64,000 nt of DNA from Spongiactinospora sp. TRM90649 (GTDB taxonomy: Bacteria > Actinomycetota > Actinomycetes > Streptosporangiales > Streptosporangiaceae), in assembly GCF_029382225.1 (NCBI RefSeq), contig NZ_JARLTC010000038.1, positions 1-64,000 on the forward strand. Direction: 5' to 3'. The notes under the pieces are model-generated. The model did no database searches and was not told the origin of the DNA. It was given only the letters and a program-made list of their open reading frames with translations. The position numbers were made by a program, and so were the translations under genes. Positions within the stretch are counted from its first letter, which is position 1, and each line of letters begins with the position of its first letter. Below are positions 45,645 through 57,001 of the stretch, one piece after another.

Positions 45645-47558
45645 TCATCGGGTGGGGTGATGCTCCAGCACGGGGCTGCGCCGGGCGATCGCCTCGGTGA
45701 TCTCGCGGGCCAGGCCCTGGGCGGTCAGCCCGGCCTCGCCGAGGATCTTGGCGCGCTTGGCGTGGTCGAGGAAGGTCTGCGGGATGCCGTACGTGCGGAC
45801 CGGGACGTCGACGTCGGCGTCGCGCAGGGCACGGGCCACGGCGTCGCCGACGCCGCCCACCCTGCCGCTATCCTCGACCACCGCGACCAGCTTGTGCGCG
45901 GCGGCGGCGAGCGGAAGGGCCGGGTCGATCGGCATGACCCAGCGCGGATCGACGACGGTCGCGGAGATGCCCTGGGCGTCGAGCAGGCGGGCGGCCTCCA
46001 TGCACGTCTCGGCCATGCAGCCGACCGACACCAGCAGCACGTCGGGGTCGGCCGCGCGCAGCACGTCCATCTCGCCGAGCCTGCCCACCGCCTCGATGTC
46101 GTCGGCCACCGGGCCCTTGGGATAACGCACCACGGTGGGCGCGTCGTTCACCTCGACGGCCTCCGACAGCAGCTCGCGCAGCCGGGCGCCGTCGCGCGGG
46201 GCGGCCAGGCGCAGGCCGGGGATCACCTGGAGGATGGAGAGGTCCCACATGCCGTTGTGGCTGGGGCCGTCGTCGCCGGTGACGCCCGCGCGGTCGAGGA
46301 CCACGGTGACCGGCAGGCGGTGCAGCGCAACGTCCATCAGCAACTGGTCGAAGGCGCGGTTGAGGAACGTGGAGTAGAGAGCCACCACCGGGTGCACGCC
46401 GCCCATGGCCAGACCGGCGGCGGAGGTCAGCGCGTGCTGCTCGGCGATGCCCACGTCGTAGATGCGGTCGGGATACGCCTCGGCGAAGGACGCCAGGCCG
46501 ACCGGGTGCAGCATGGCGGCGGTGATCGCCACCACGTCGGGGCGCTCGCCGCCGATCCGGACGATCTCCTCGCCGAACACGTCGGTCCAGCCGCGTGCCT
46601 TGGGGCGCTCCTGGCCGGTGGCAGGGTCGAAGGGCTGCGGGGAGTGGAAGCAGTCCTCGTCGTGGTTCTCGGCGGGGGTGTAGCCGTAGCCCTTGCGGGT
46701 GATCACGTGCACGATGACCGGGCCACGGAAGCCCCTGGCCTTGCGCAGCGCCGTCTCCACGGCCTGCTCGTCGTGGCCGTCGATCGGCCCGACGTACTTG
46801 AGCCCGAGGTCCTCGAACATCGCCTGCGGGGCCAGGATGTCCTTCAGGCCCTTCTTGACGCCGTGCAGGGTCTCGTAGAAGGGCGACCCGACGACGGGGA
46901 CCCGCGCCAGGGTCTCCTTGACGAACTCCAGCGCCTCCTCGTAGCCGCGGGTCATCCGCAGCGAGCCGAGGTGCCTGGCCAGGCCGCCGATCGTCGGGGA
47001 GTAGGACCTGCCGTTGTCGTTGACGACCATGATCAGCGGCAGGTCGCGGCAGGCGGCGATGTTGTTCAGCGCCTCCCAGGCCATGCCGCCGGTCAGCGCG
47101 CCGTCGCCGATCACCGCGACCACCGACCGGTCGGACTCGCCGCGCACGCGGAACGCCTTGGCCAGGCCGTCCGCGTAGGACAGGGCCGTGGAGGCGTGCG
47201 AGTTCTCGATGAGGTCGTGCTCGGACTCGGCCCGGCTGGGGTAGCCGGACAGGCCGCCCTCCTGGCGCAGCGAGCCGAAGTCGTCGGCGCGGCCGGTGAG
47301 CATCTTGTGGACGTACGCCTGGTGACCGGTGTCCCACAGCACCTTGTCGTGCGGCGAGTCGAAAACGCGGTGAATGGCGATCGTGAGTTCCACCACACCG
47401 AGATTGGGCCCCAGGTGCCCGCCGGCCTTCGATTCGGCAACCGAGTTGATCAATAGGTCGCGGATCTCCGCGGCGAGCCGGGGCAGGTCCGCCACCTCCA
47501 CGTTCTTGAGGTCGCCAGGCCCCTCAATGGTCTTCAGGAGTCCAGGCAGCTCGCCCAC
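45645..47558 (-). CDS. dxs: 1-Deoxy-D-xylulose-5-phosphate synthase
   Basis: First enzyme of the MEP isoprenoid pathway, condensing pyruvate and glyceraldehyde 3-phosphate with thiamine diphosphate. 637 residues, normal length. The thiamine-binding GDGALTGGMAWEALNN motif (about residues 151-166), the catalytic-histidine region GGHLGPNLGVVELTIA and the transketolase block DVGIAEQHALTSAAGLAMGG are intact. GTG start; no other MEP genes in this window. A hairpin after its stop may end or weaken transcription before the amino-acid permease. Confidence 0.96.
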   Translation of the reverse strand: MGELPGLLKTIEGPGDLKNVEVADLPRLAAEIRDLLINSVAESKAGGHLGPNLGVVELTIAIHRVFDSPHDKVLWDTGHQAYVHKMLTGRADDFGSLRQEGGLSGYPSRAESEHDLIENSHASTALSYADGLAKAFRVRGESDRSVVAVIGDGALTGGMAWEALNNIAACRDLPLIMVVNDNGRSYSPTIGGLARHLGSLRMTRGYEEALEFVKETLARVPVVGSPFYETLHGVKKGLKDILAPQAMFEDLGLKYVGPIDGHDEQAVETALRKARGFRGPVIVHVITRKGYGYTPAENHDEDCFHSPQPFDPATGQERPKARGWTDVFGEEIVRIGGERPDVVAITAAMLHPVGLASFAEAYPDRIYDVGIAEQHALTSAAGLAMGGVHPVVALYSTFLNRAFDQLLMDVALHRLPVTVVLDRAGVTGDDGPSHNGMWDLSILQVIPGLRLAAPRDGARLRELLSEAVEVNDAPTVVRYPKGPVADDIEAVGRLGEMDVLRAADPDVLLVSVGCMAETCMEAARLLDAQGISATVVDPRWVMPIDPALPLAAAAHKLVAVVEDSGRVGGVGDAVARALRDADVDVPVRTYGIPQTFLDHAKRAKILGEAGLTAQGLAREITEAIARRSPVLEHHPTR

Positions 47559-47691
47559 GGAACCATCCCCTCTGCTCGCCCTCGCCGATGAGGTCGAGTC
47601 TAGTTCGCCAGTGCACCAGTGCCCCCGAATCCTTCAAAGGATCCCGAAACTGCACCGATTTACGACGGATTCGTCTAATCTCTGCATCATT

Positions 47692-48555
47692 ATGAACACC
47701 CTCCCCATCAGGAAATTTTCCACCCTAGCCGCAGCGGCCACCGTGCTCGCCCTCCTCGGGACGGGGACCGCCGCGCAGGCGTCGGCCACCGCAGCACCGG
47801 CCGCCGTGAAGGAGGCCGAGCAGACACAGCGGGCCGTGCAGGCTTCCGTCCCCTACGGCAAGCGCGCGGCCACCCACAATCCGCTCTATCGCACGGGACG
47901 GATCAGCACCGCCAACTGCGCCGCGGGAACGCTCCGCAAGGGCAGCTCCGCGTCGTACAAGCGATTCATGACCAAGATCAACACTTGTTTGAACAACGCG
48001 TGGGCCCGCCAGTTCCGCAAGGCGCGCCTGCCGTTCGCCAAGCCCCGGCTGCGCTTTGTCACGAGCAAGGTGAGCAGCCCCTGTGGCAGGTGGCCGACCG
48101 GAGCGGGCGGCTACTACTGCTCCTCCAACCGCACCATGTACATCGGGGTGACCCGGAAGGTCGTCGGCCAGGGCTTCGGGCTCGGCTCCGCCCAGTTCAT
48201 GGCGCACGAGTACGCACACCACGTGCAGACGATCAGCAAGATCGGGCCGAACTACTACTTCCCCTCGTTCAACCGGGCCAGGGGATCGGCCAAGCTCCTG
48301 CTGTCGCGGCGCTTCGAGCTGCAGGCCGACTGCCTGGCCTCGGCGTTCCTGCGGAGCGTCCAGGGCTCGCTGCCGGTGAACTCCACCGAGTGGCAGGGCA
48401 TGGTGGACTGGACCCGTAAGAACGGCCACAAGGCCTGGCCGAAGAACGACCACGGCAAGGGGTACAGCCAGGCGTCCTGGATGCAGCGGGGTTTCAGCTC
48501 GGGCGGACCTGGTGGGTGCAACACCTGGACCGCGTCCCTGAGCCGCGTGGCGTGA
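47692..48555 (+). CDS. Secreted neutral zinc metallopeptidase-like protein
   Basis: 287 residues with a Sec signal peptide (cleaved after about residue 30). The zinc motif is HEYAHHVQT (His172, Glu173, His176), and FELQADCLAS further on is the usual ExxAD third-ligand region of the YpfJ/KPN_02809 neutral metallopeptidase family. Several cysteines suggest disulfides in the exported protein. The ATG lies a short distance after TCTAAT, a probable -10, giving a very short leader. Substrate unknown. A perfect terminator follows. Confidence 0.88.
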   Translation: MNTLPIRKFSTLAAAATVLALLGTGTAAQASATAAPAAVKEAEQTQRAVQASVPYGKRAATHNPLYRTGRISTANCAAGTLRKGSSASYKRFMTKINTCLNNAWARQFRKARLPFAKPRLRFVTSKVSSPCGRWPTGAGGYYCSSNRTMYIGVTRKVVGQGFGLGSAQFMAHEYAHHVQTISKIGPNYYFPSFNRARGSAKLLLSRRFELQADCLASAFLRSVQGSLPVNSTEWQGMVDWTRKNGHKAWPKNDHGKGYSQASWMQRGFSSGGPGGCNTWTASLSRVA

Positions 48556-48586
48556 TCTGATCCGCCCCGACGACCGATGACCGAGT

Positions 48587-48617
48587 GTACGGCCGCGCCC
48601 GGCGGGCGCGGCCGTAC
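48587..48617. terminator. Bidirectional hairpin terminator
   Basis: GTACGGCCGCGCCC and GGGCGCGGCCGTAC, a perfect 14-base-pair stem with a 3-base loop, placed between the convergent metallopeptidase and ROK genes, serving either or both. Confidence 0.85.
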
Positions 48618-48628
48618 GCGCGTCCGGG

Positions 48629-49834
48629 TTAGGAGCCGACCCTGGCCAGCGCCTCCAGCGGGTCGGCGAGCACGTGGGAGAAGGCCAGCTCCGCGGCGCC
48701 GACGAGAAGGACGTCGTCACCCAGGGCCGACGTGCGCAGCCGCAGGTTCTCGCGCGCGGCGGCCAGCGCGGTGAGCGTGATCCGGCTGCGCACCCGGGCC
48801 GCCGCGCCCAGATAGATCTCGCGCAGCATGCCGCCGAACACCACGATCTCCGGGTTGAAGATGTTGACCAGGTTGGCGACGCCGAACCCGAGCCAGTCGC
48901 CGACATGGCCGAGCGATTCCTGGACCATCACGTCGCCGCGGTCGGCAGCATCCACGATCGCGCGCACGGCCTCCCTGCCGATCTTGCCGCCGCCGAACCG
49001 CCCGGCCTGTTCGAGCAGCGCCCGCTCCCCCACCTCGGCCTCCAGGCAGCCCCGCGAGCCGCATCCGCACGGCCGTCCACCCGGGTTGACCACCATGTGG
49101 CCCACCTCGCCGCCGTAGCCCTGGTGCCCGCCGAGCAACTGGCCACCGACGATCACCCCGCCGCCGATGCCGACGTCGCCGTGCAGGTAGATGAGGTCGC
49201 GGCTGCCCACGCCGACGCCCCGGGACTGCTCGGCCAGCGCCGCCAGGTTCGCGTCGTTGCCGACGGTCACGGGCAGCCCGAGGCCGAGCCGCCTGGCCAG
49301 TTCCTCGCCCAGCGGCACGTCACTCGCGCCCATGTTGGGGGCGAACCGCACCACGCCGCCCGGGTTGCCGATCCCGCCGGGGAAGGCCGCCGCCGCTCCC
49401 ACGCACACCGTGTCGTCGCGGGTCTTGCGCTGCATCTGGCGGGCGAAGGAGACCAGCGTCGCGACGTCGCCGTCGAGCGAGAAGGGGCCGCGCTCGCGGT
49501 CGGCCTCGCGGCGGTCCAGGATGACGCCGCCCAGCCCCACCCGCGCGGCCCGCAGCCGGTCGACGCCCGCGTCGAAGGCGAAGACGTACACCTTCGCCGA
49601 CTCGGGCCTCACCACCAGGGAGGGCCGCCCGGCGCGGCCGGTCACCCGGGGAAGCTCCTCGCGCACCAGCCCGGCCGCGGTGAGATCTGCGGTCAGCGCC
49701 ATGATGGTGCTGCGGTTCAGCCCCATCCGGCTGGTCAGCTCGGCTCGCGAGGTGGGCCCGCCGAGGTGGACATGGCGGAGCAGCGCGCCGAGGTTGTGGC
49801 GCCGGATCTCCTCCTGGGAGGGGCCTGCGCGCAT
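48629..49834 (-). CDS. ROK-family transcriptional repressor (XylR-like)
   Basis: About 401 residues. An N-terminal winged helix (about 8-75; IRRHNLGALLRHVHLGGPTSRAELTSRMGLNRSTIM in parts) is followed by a sugar-kinase-like ROK fold with HGDVGIGGGVIVGG, GHMVVNPGGRPCGCGSRGCLEAEVG (zinc CxCGxxGCxE motif) and VFGGMLRE. Last gene after a sugar ABC importer, so it most likely represses that operon and responds to its sugar. Candidate sites lie upstream of the binding-protein gene. ATG start without a strong ribosome-binding site. Confidence 0.92.
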   Translation of the reverse strand: MRAGPSQEEIRRHNLGALLRHVHLGGPTSRAELTSRMGLNRSTIMALTADLTAAGLVREELPRVTGRAGRPSLVVRPESAKVYVFAFDAGVDRLRAARVGLGGVILDRREADRERGPFSLDGDVATLVSFARQMQRKTRDDTVCVGAAAAFPGGIGNPGGVVRFAPNMGASDVPLGEELARRLGLGLPVTVGNDANLAALAEQSRGVGVGSRDLIYLHGDVGIGGGVIVGGQLLGGHQGYGGEVGHMVVNPGGRPCGCGSRGCLEAEVGERALLEQAGRFGGGKIGREAVRAIVDAADRGDVMVQESLGHVGDWLGFGVANLVNIFNPEIVVFGGMLREIYLGAAARVRSRITLTALAAARENLRLRTSALGDDVLLVGAAELAFSHVLADPLEALARVGS

Positions 49835-49878
49835 GGCCGTGGGTGCCCGCCGTTCGGTTGGGGAATGGAAGTCGCCGA

Positions 49879-51144
49879 TCACCTTAGACCAGTGGCCGAC
49901 GCCCGCCTGCGCGCGAGGGCGTCCACCCCCGCGGCGAGCAGCAGCACGGACCCGGTGATCATGAATTTGACGCTGGAGCCGTAGCCCATCAGGCCCATGC
50001 CATTGTCGATCACCGCGATGACGGCGCCGCCCAGGATGGCGTCGATCACCCTGCCCTTGCCGCCGAACAGGCTGGTCCCGCCGATGATAGCGGCGCCCAC
50101 GGCGTAGAGCAGCACCTGGCTGCCGCCGGTGTTGGGATCGACCGAGGCCCCTCTGGAGGCCGCGATGATCCCTCCCACGGCGGCGAGCGCGGAGCAGATC
50201 ACGAACGCGCTGATCTTGATCCGGTCCACGTTGATGCCCGCCCGGCGCGCCGCCTCCGCGTTGCCGCCCACCGCGTAGATGTGCCGCCCGAACGCGGTCC
50301 GCTGGAGCACGAACGTCCACACCACGAGCAGCGCCAGGATCAGCGGGACCACGATCGGCACCCCGGTCAGCGAGGCCAGCGCGGTACGGCTGCGCTCCAG
50401 GTTCAGCGCCCACACGCCCAGCCCGGCGAACAGCGCGAGCCCGCCGACCCGCACCGCGATCAGCGACAGCGGGTCGGCGGCCAGCCCGCGCGCGGCGCGC
50501 TTACGCGCCCGGGCGAGCTGCACCACCGCGTAGCCCGCCACGCCCACGGCCAGCACCGCCCAGCCCAGCGCGGGCGGCAGGTTCTTGTTGGCGATGGCGA
50601 GGATCGTCTCGTCGCGGATGGAGATGTTGGTGCCCTCCTCGACGAGGACGAGCAGCACGCCCTGGAAGGCGAGGAACGCGGCGAGCGTCACGATGAATGA
50701 GGGGATGCCGAGCTTGGCGATCAGCAGGCCCAGCATCAGCCCGATCACCACCCCCGCCACGACGGCCGCCGCCACGCTGACGTACCAGGGCCGGCCCATG
50801 TTGGTCATCGTCACCGCGAGCACCGCCGCGCAGACGCCGCTGGCGAAGCCCGCCGACAGGTCGATCTCGCCGAGCAGCAGCACGAACACCAGGCCCATCG
50901 CGATCACGGTGACCTGGGCGCCCTGGGTGAACAGGTTCGCGAAGTTGCCCGGCGTCAGGAACACCGGGCGCAGCACGGTGAAGACCGTGCACAGCACCAC
51001 CAGCCCCAGCACGGCGGGCAGCGCGCCCATCTCGCCGCCCCGGACCCGCAGCACGTAGGCGCGGGCGCTGGCGGCGATCGAGGGCGACTCCGCGGCGACG
51101 GCGAGCGCGTCGCGCGGCAGTTCCTGGTCCTTGACCCGGCTCAT
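49879..51144 (-). CDS. Sugar ABC importer permease (XylH/RbsC-like)
   Basis: About 421 residues with ten or more transmembrane helices. The BPD_transp_2 signature is seen in GEIDLSAGFASGVCAAVLAV, GRHIYAVGGNAEAARRAGINVDRIK (in part) and GGTSLFGGKGRVIDAILGG. The length and the long insert (about residues 200-245) suit XylH-type pentose permeases. Start overlaps the ATPase stop by four bases (ATGA). Carries the sugar delivered by the binding protein encoded two genes upstream. Confidence 0.94.
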   Translation of the reverse strand: MSRVKDQELPRDALAVAAESPSIAASARAYVLRVRGGEMGALPAVLGLVVLCTVFTVLRPVFLTPGNFANLFTQGAQVTVIAMGLVFVLLLGEIDLSAGFASGVCAAVLAVTMTNMGRPWYVSVAAAVVAGVVIGLMLGLLIAKLGIPSFIVTLAAFLAFQGVLLVLVEEGTNISIRDETILAIANKNLPPALGWAVLAVGVAGYAVVQLARARKRAARGLAADPLSLIAVRVGGLALFAGLGVWALNLERSRTALASLTGVPIVVPLILALLVVWTFVLQRTAFGRHIYAVGGNAEAARRAGINVDRIKISAFVICSALAAVGGIIAASRGASVDPNTGGSQVLLYAVGAAIIGGTSLFGGKGRVIDAILGGAVIAVIDNGMGLMGYGSSVKFMITGSVLLLAAGVDALARRRASATGLR

Positions 51145-51911
51145 GAAGCGCCCCCGTTGCCGTTCCTGAGGCCGAGCTCGCCGCTGCGGCCGGCGGTGAT
51201 GAGTTCCACGATCTGCGCGTGCGTGACGTCGGCGGTCTTCACCTGCGCGGCCATCCGCCCCAGGTAGAGGGCCGCGATCCGGTCGGAGACCGCGAAGACG
51301 TCGTTCATGTTGTGCGAGATCAGCACCACGGCCAGCCCCTTGTCGGCCAGCCTGCGCACGAGTTCGAGCACCTGGGCGGTCTGCGCGACGCCGAGCGCCG
51401 CGGTCGGCTCGTCCAGCACGACGACCTTGCTGTTCCACAGCACGGCCTTGGCGATGGCCACGGTCTGCCGCTGCCCTCCGGACAGGCTGGAGACGTGCTG
51501 CCTGATCGAGATGACGGATCTGACCGACAGGCTCGCGAGGGTCTGCGCGGCCATCTCCTCCATGGTGGCCTCGTCCAGGACCAGCCCGCTGCGCCGTTCC
51601 CTGCCGAGGAACATGTTCTGCACGATGTCGAGGTTGTCGCACAGCGCGAGGTCCTGGTAGACGATGTCGATGCCCAGTTCCGCGGCGTCGCGCGGGCCGC
51701 TCACATGGACCTGCCTGCCCTCGAAGAGGTACTCGCCTGAGTCGATCGGGTAGATGCCGCCGACGCACTTGACGAGTGTGGACTTGCCTGCGCCGTTGTC
51801 GCCGACGAGCGCCGTCACCTCACCCGGGTAGGCGGAGAAGGCGACGTCGTGGAGCACCTGCACGGGACCGAACCGCTTGTCGATCCCGCGTAGCTCCAGC
51901 ACGGGGGTCAT
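51141..51911 (-). CDS. Sugar ABC importer ATP-binding protein, single domain
   Basis: A 256-residue ATPase. Walker A GDNGAGKST, Q-loop (IVYQDLALCDNL), signature LSGGQRQTVAIAKAV, Walker B VVVLDEPTAALG and H-loop (LISHNM) are intact. Most pentose importers have a fused double ATPase of about 500 residues. This one has a single domain, as in FrcA-like and actinomycete XylG-like systems, and must act as a homodimer. Second gene of the importer operon; a perfect hairpin lies just before it. Confidence 0.94.
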   Translation of the reverse strand: MTPVLELRGIDKRFGPVQVLHDVAFSAYPGEVTALVGDNGAGKSTLVKCVGGIYPIDSGEYLFEGRQVHVSGPRDAAELGIDIVYQDLALCDNLDIVQNMFLGRERRSGLVLDEATMEEMAAQTLASLSVRSVISIRQHVSSLSGGQRQTVAIAKAVLWNSKVVVLDEPTAALGVAQTAQVLELVRRLADKGLAVVLISHNMNDVFAVSDRIAALYLGRMAAQVKTADVTHAQIVELITAGRSGELGLRNGNGGAS

Positions 51912-51964
51912 GGGAAGCTCCTTCGCGGAACGCCTCGGGGGACGCTCTGGCCGCCGGGCGCGGA

Positions 51965-51992
51965 GGGTACGGCGGGACCGCCCGCCGTACCG
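51965..51992 (-). promoter_or_regulatory. Intercistronic hairpin after the binding-protein gene
   Basis: GGTACGGCGGG and CCCGCCGTACC, an 11-base-pair perfect stem with a 4-base loop, between the binding-protein stop and the ATPase start. Such hairpins commonly stabilise the upstream message or partly terminate, so the binding protein is made in excess. This role is inferred. Confidence 0.65.
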
Positions 51993-52006
51993 CTCCTACG
52001 GATTCG

Positions 52007-53116
52007 CTACTGGATTCCGGCCTTCGCGCACTTGTCGGCGAAGTCGCCGGTGCACAGTTCTTCCTTGGTGACGTATCCGTCCGCGACGACGTCCTTGACG
52101 TTGTCGAGGTGGATCGCCTGGGGGTCGAGCAGCACGGCCGGGACGTCCTTACCGGACTCGGTGTCCTTGACGGTGCCGGTGGCGGTGGGCTTCTCGCCCT
52201 TGGCCAGGGCCACGGCCAGCCCGGCGGCGGCGTCGGCCTCCTTCTTGATCGCCTTGTAGACGGTCATGCACTGGTCGCCGGCGAGGATGTTCTGCAGCCC
52301 CTGCACGGTGGCGTCCTGGCCGGTCACCGGCACCTTGCCGTTGAGGTTGTTCTTGCGCAGCACGGTGATCGCGGCGTTGCCCAGGCCGTCGTTGGCGGCC
52401 AGCACTCCGGCGATCTTGGGCTCGCTGGTGAGCATCTGCTCGAAGATCGTGCCGGCCTTGGCGTTGTCCCATTCGGGCACCGATTCGTCGGGGCCCTTGG
52501 CGTACTCGCCGGACTCGAACTTCGGCGCCAGCACGCCGTCGTAGCCGGCCTTGAAGAGGGTCGCGTTGTTGTCGGTGGGCGAGCCGTTGAGGTAGGCGAC
52601 GATGGGCTTCTCGGCCTTGCCGTCGGTCAGGCACTTGCTGAGACCCTCGCCCTGCAACTGCCCGACCTTGGTGTTGTCGAAGCTGACGTAGAAGGCGGCG
52701 CCGCCGCCGAGGGTCAGCCGGTCGTAGTCGATCGTCGCGACGCCCTGGGCCTTGGCCTTGTCGAGGACGGCCTTGCCGGTGCCGCTGTCCAGATTGACGA
52801 TCATCAGGACGGTGGCCCCGTTGGTCACCATCTGGTCGGCGATGGTCTGGAACGCGTTCTTGTCACCCTGGGCGTTCTGGATGTCGTAGGCGACGTTCGC
52901 GGCCTTGAACGCCTGCGTCAGGTACTTGCGGTCCGCCGTCTCCCAGCGGGCCGAGGACTTGCTGTCGGGCAGGATGACGCCGATCTTCCCGGCGGCCTTG
53001 GCCGACGCCGGGCCGCCGGGTTGTGCACTGGTGTCACCGCTCTGGCCCCCGCAGGCGGTGAGACCGAGGGTCAACGCCGCCAGGGCGGCAGGCAGGCTGA
53101 GGATCCCCTTGCGCAT
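52007..53116 (-). CDS. Sugar ABC importer substrate-binding lipoprotein
   Basis: 369 residues. Lipoprotein signal with lipobox LGLTAC (Cys22), then a periplasmic-binding-protein type 1 fold (KIGVILPDSKSSARWETADRKYL, in part; VPVTGQDATVQGLQNILAGDQCMTVYK). It resembles XylF/ChvE-type aldose binders. The WE/TADR element near residue 58-63 and GQDATVQG near the hinge are characteristic. Xylose or another pentose is the best guess. First gene of the importer operon, with ROK-site candidates upstream. Confidence 0.94.
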   Translation of the reverse strand: MRKGILSLPAALAALTLGLTACGGQSGDTSAQPGGPASAKAAGKIGVILPDSKSSARWETADRKYLTQAFKAANVAYDIQNAQGDKNAFQTIADQMVTNGATVLMIVNLDSGTGKAVLDKAKAQGVATIDYDRLTLGGGAAFYVSFDNTKVGQLQGEGLSKCLTDGKAEKPIVAYLNGSPTDNNATLFKAGYDGVLAPKFESGEYAKGPDESVPEWDNAKAGTIFEQMLTSEPKIAGVLAANDGLGNAAITVLRKNNLNGKVPVTGQDATVQGLQNILAGDQCMTVYKAIKKEADAAAGLAVALAKGEKPTATGTVKDTESGKDVPAVLLDPQAIHLDNVKDVVADGYVTKEELCTGDFADKCAKAGIQ

Positions 53117-53160
53117 CGCATGGGTCCTTTCTGGGGGGATTTCTGTTGGGGGGTTTGAAT

Positions 53161-53238
53161 GTTGTTTGCGGCAACGTAAACCGCCACGGCCTGCTTGGGA
53201 AGACTCCTGGAAGGTCAGTTTGTTGTTGCCAATAACAA
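53161..53238 (-). promoter_or_regulatory. Two operator-like sites upstream of the sugar importer
   Basis: GTTG-TTTGCGG-CAAC (53161-53175) and TTGTT-GCCAAT-AACAA (53223-53238) are imperfect palindromes in an AT-rich patch upstream of the binding-protein gene. They share TTG/CAA half-sites of the kind bound by ROK repressors. The farther one overlaps the likely promoter. Binding by the linked ROK protein is inference. Confidence 0.5.
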
Positions 53239-53252
53239 TTCAGAAACGCGGG

Positions 53253-53978
53253 TCACCGCACCAGGCTCTGCGCGATCAGGGCCAGGGCCGACACGGTGGC
53301 CAGGCCCAGGACCCCCGCACGAACCCGTCCGCGGTCCAGATATCGGCGCAGGCGTCCCGACAGCAGGAAGCCCGCGACCAGGCACGGGACCAGGACGACG
53401 CCGAACCGCACGGCCTCGGCGGTCAGCTCCCCCACCCACCACAGGACGACCAGTGACTGCGCGGCGCCGAGGAAGAAGTACATGGCGAGGGTCGCGCGGA
53501 TCTGCGGGCCCTTGGCGTCCTGGTAGACCAGTCCCATCGGCGGGCCGCCGACGCCCGTGGCGGTGCCGGTGACACCGGAGACGAACCCCGCGGCGGCGAC
53601 GGTGGCCGGGTTACGCGGCACCCCGGCCGAGCGCGCGGTGAGCGCCACCGCGACCAGCACCATGAGGCCGACGAAGACGCCGAGGGCCGAGACGGAGACG
53701 TACACGACGACGAGCGCCCCAAGGGCGCTGCCGGGCAGCCTGCCGAGCATCGCCCACAACACGCCGCGCAGGTCGGCCCGCCGCCACTCGGCCGCCAGGG
53801 TGAACAGCGGAAGCGTCATGTTCACCACCTGCAGTGCCCCGGGCACCACCTCCGGAGCCAGGATCGTCACCACGGGTGCGGCCACCAGCCCCAGCCCGAA
53901 CCCGACTCCGCCCTGCACGATCGCACCAACGAATACCGCCAAACCCACAAATATCAGCACCAAAGCCTCATGATCCAT
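53253..53978 (-). CDS. Sulfite exporter TauE/SafE family permease
   Basis: About 241 residues with eight transmembrane helices arranged as two halves of four. GAIVQGGVGFGLGLVAAPVV near the start and SGVTGTATGVGGPPMGLVY in the second half are the paired glycine-rich signatures of the family. It may export sulfite, sulfonates or other organic anions. It is upstream of the sugar importer on the same strand but separated by about 130 bases with operator-like sites, and has no visible link to the sulfur operon 48 kb away. Confidence 0.9.
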   Translation of the reverse strand: MDHEALVLIFVGLAVFVGAIVQGGVGFGLGLVAAPVVTILAPEVVPGALQVVNMTLPLFTLAAEWRRADLRGVLWAMLGRLPGSALGALVVVYVSVSALGVFVGLMVLVAVALTARSAGVPRNPATVAAAGFVSGVTGTATGVGGPPMGLVYQDAKGPQIRATLAMYFFLGAAQSLVVLWWVGELTAEAVRFGVVLVPCLVAGFLLSGRLRRYLDRGRVRAGVLGLATVSALALIAQSLVR

Positions 53979-54044
53979 GCAAATGATCAAATCATCGCCT
54001 CTGACGAGGCCGGGCCGGGGGACGCGAGGGGGCCGGACATGCGA

Positions 54045-54077
54045 CAGGGCCGCCCGGCGGTGTGCCGGGCGGCCCTG
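54045..54077. terminator. Hairpin terminator after aconitase
   Basis: CAGGGCCGCCCGG and CCGGGCGGCCCTG, a perfect 13-base-pair stem with a 7-base loop, starting 16 bases after the aconitase stop. Confidence 0.8.
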
Positions 54078-54092
54078 AAGGGAGTGCGGGTG

Positions 54093-56831
<2,739 letters not shown>

Positions 56832-56920
56832 GATGGGTCGCCTCCTCCATTGCCGTTGGTCTGCCGGCGGCCGCAAGCCGCCCTCAATGGAATCCTCCCG
56901 CACACGCCGGGCACGCAGGT

Positions 56921-56940
56921 CGGTTAGGTACGCCTAACCG
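56921..56940. promoter_or_regulatory. Palindrome in the aconitase leader
   Basis: CGGTTAGG-TACG-CCTAACCG, perfect 8-base arms around 4 bases, about 90 bases before the aconitase start. It recalls an iron-regulator (IdeR) box, but the central spacing is wrong, so the binder is unknown. Confidence 0.5.
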
Positions 56941-56959
56941 GCTGGGATTCCACCAGATG

Positions 56960-57001
56960 TCTCGATGTCAAGATATCTCCAATGATATCTCGACATCAAG
57001 T
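56960..57001. promoter_or_regulatory. Paired 14-base operator motifs upstream of aconitase
   Basis: TCTCGATGTCAAGA (56960-56973) and TCTCGACATCAAGT (56988-57001) are two copies, 28 bases apart, of an imperfect palindrome TCTYGAYRTCRAGA. Together they also form a larger inverted repeat (GATGTCAAGATATC and GATATCTCGACATC). This local AT-rich patch is strongly patterned and suits cooperative binding by a dimeric regulator of the TCA cycle. I recall similar motifs upstream of Streptomyces TCA-cycle genes but cannot confirm this. Confidence 0.6.

Noticed and set aside
56921..56940. IdeR/DtxR iron box upstream of aconitase
   Set aside because: Arms GGTTAG/CTAACC are right but separated by 6 bases rather than the single central base of the IdeR consensus; kept only as an unassigned palindrome.
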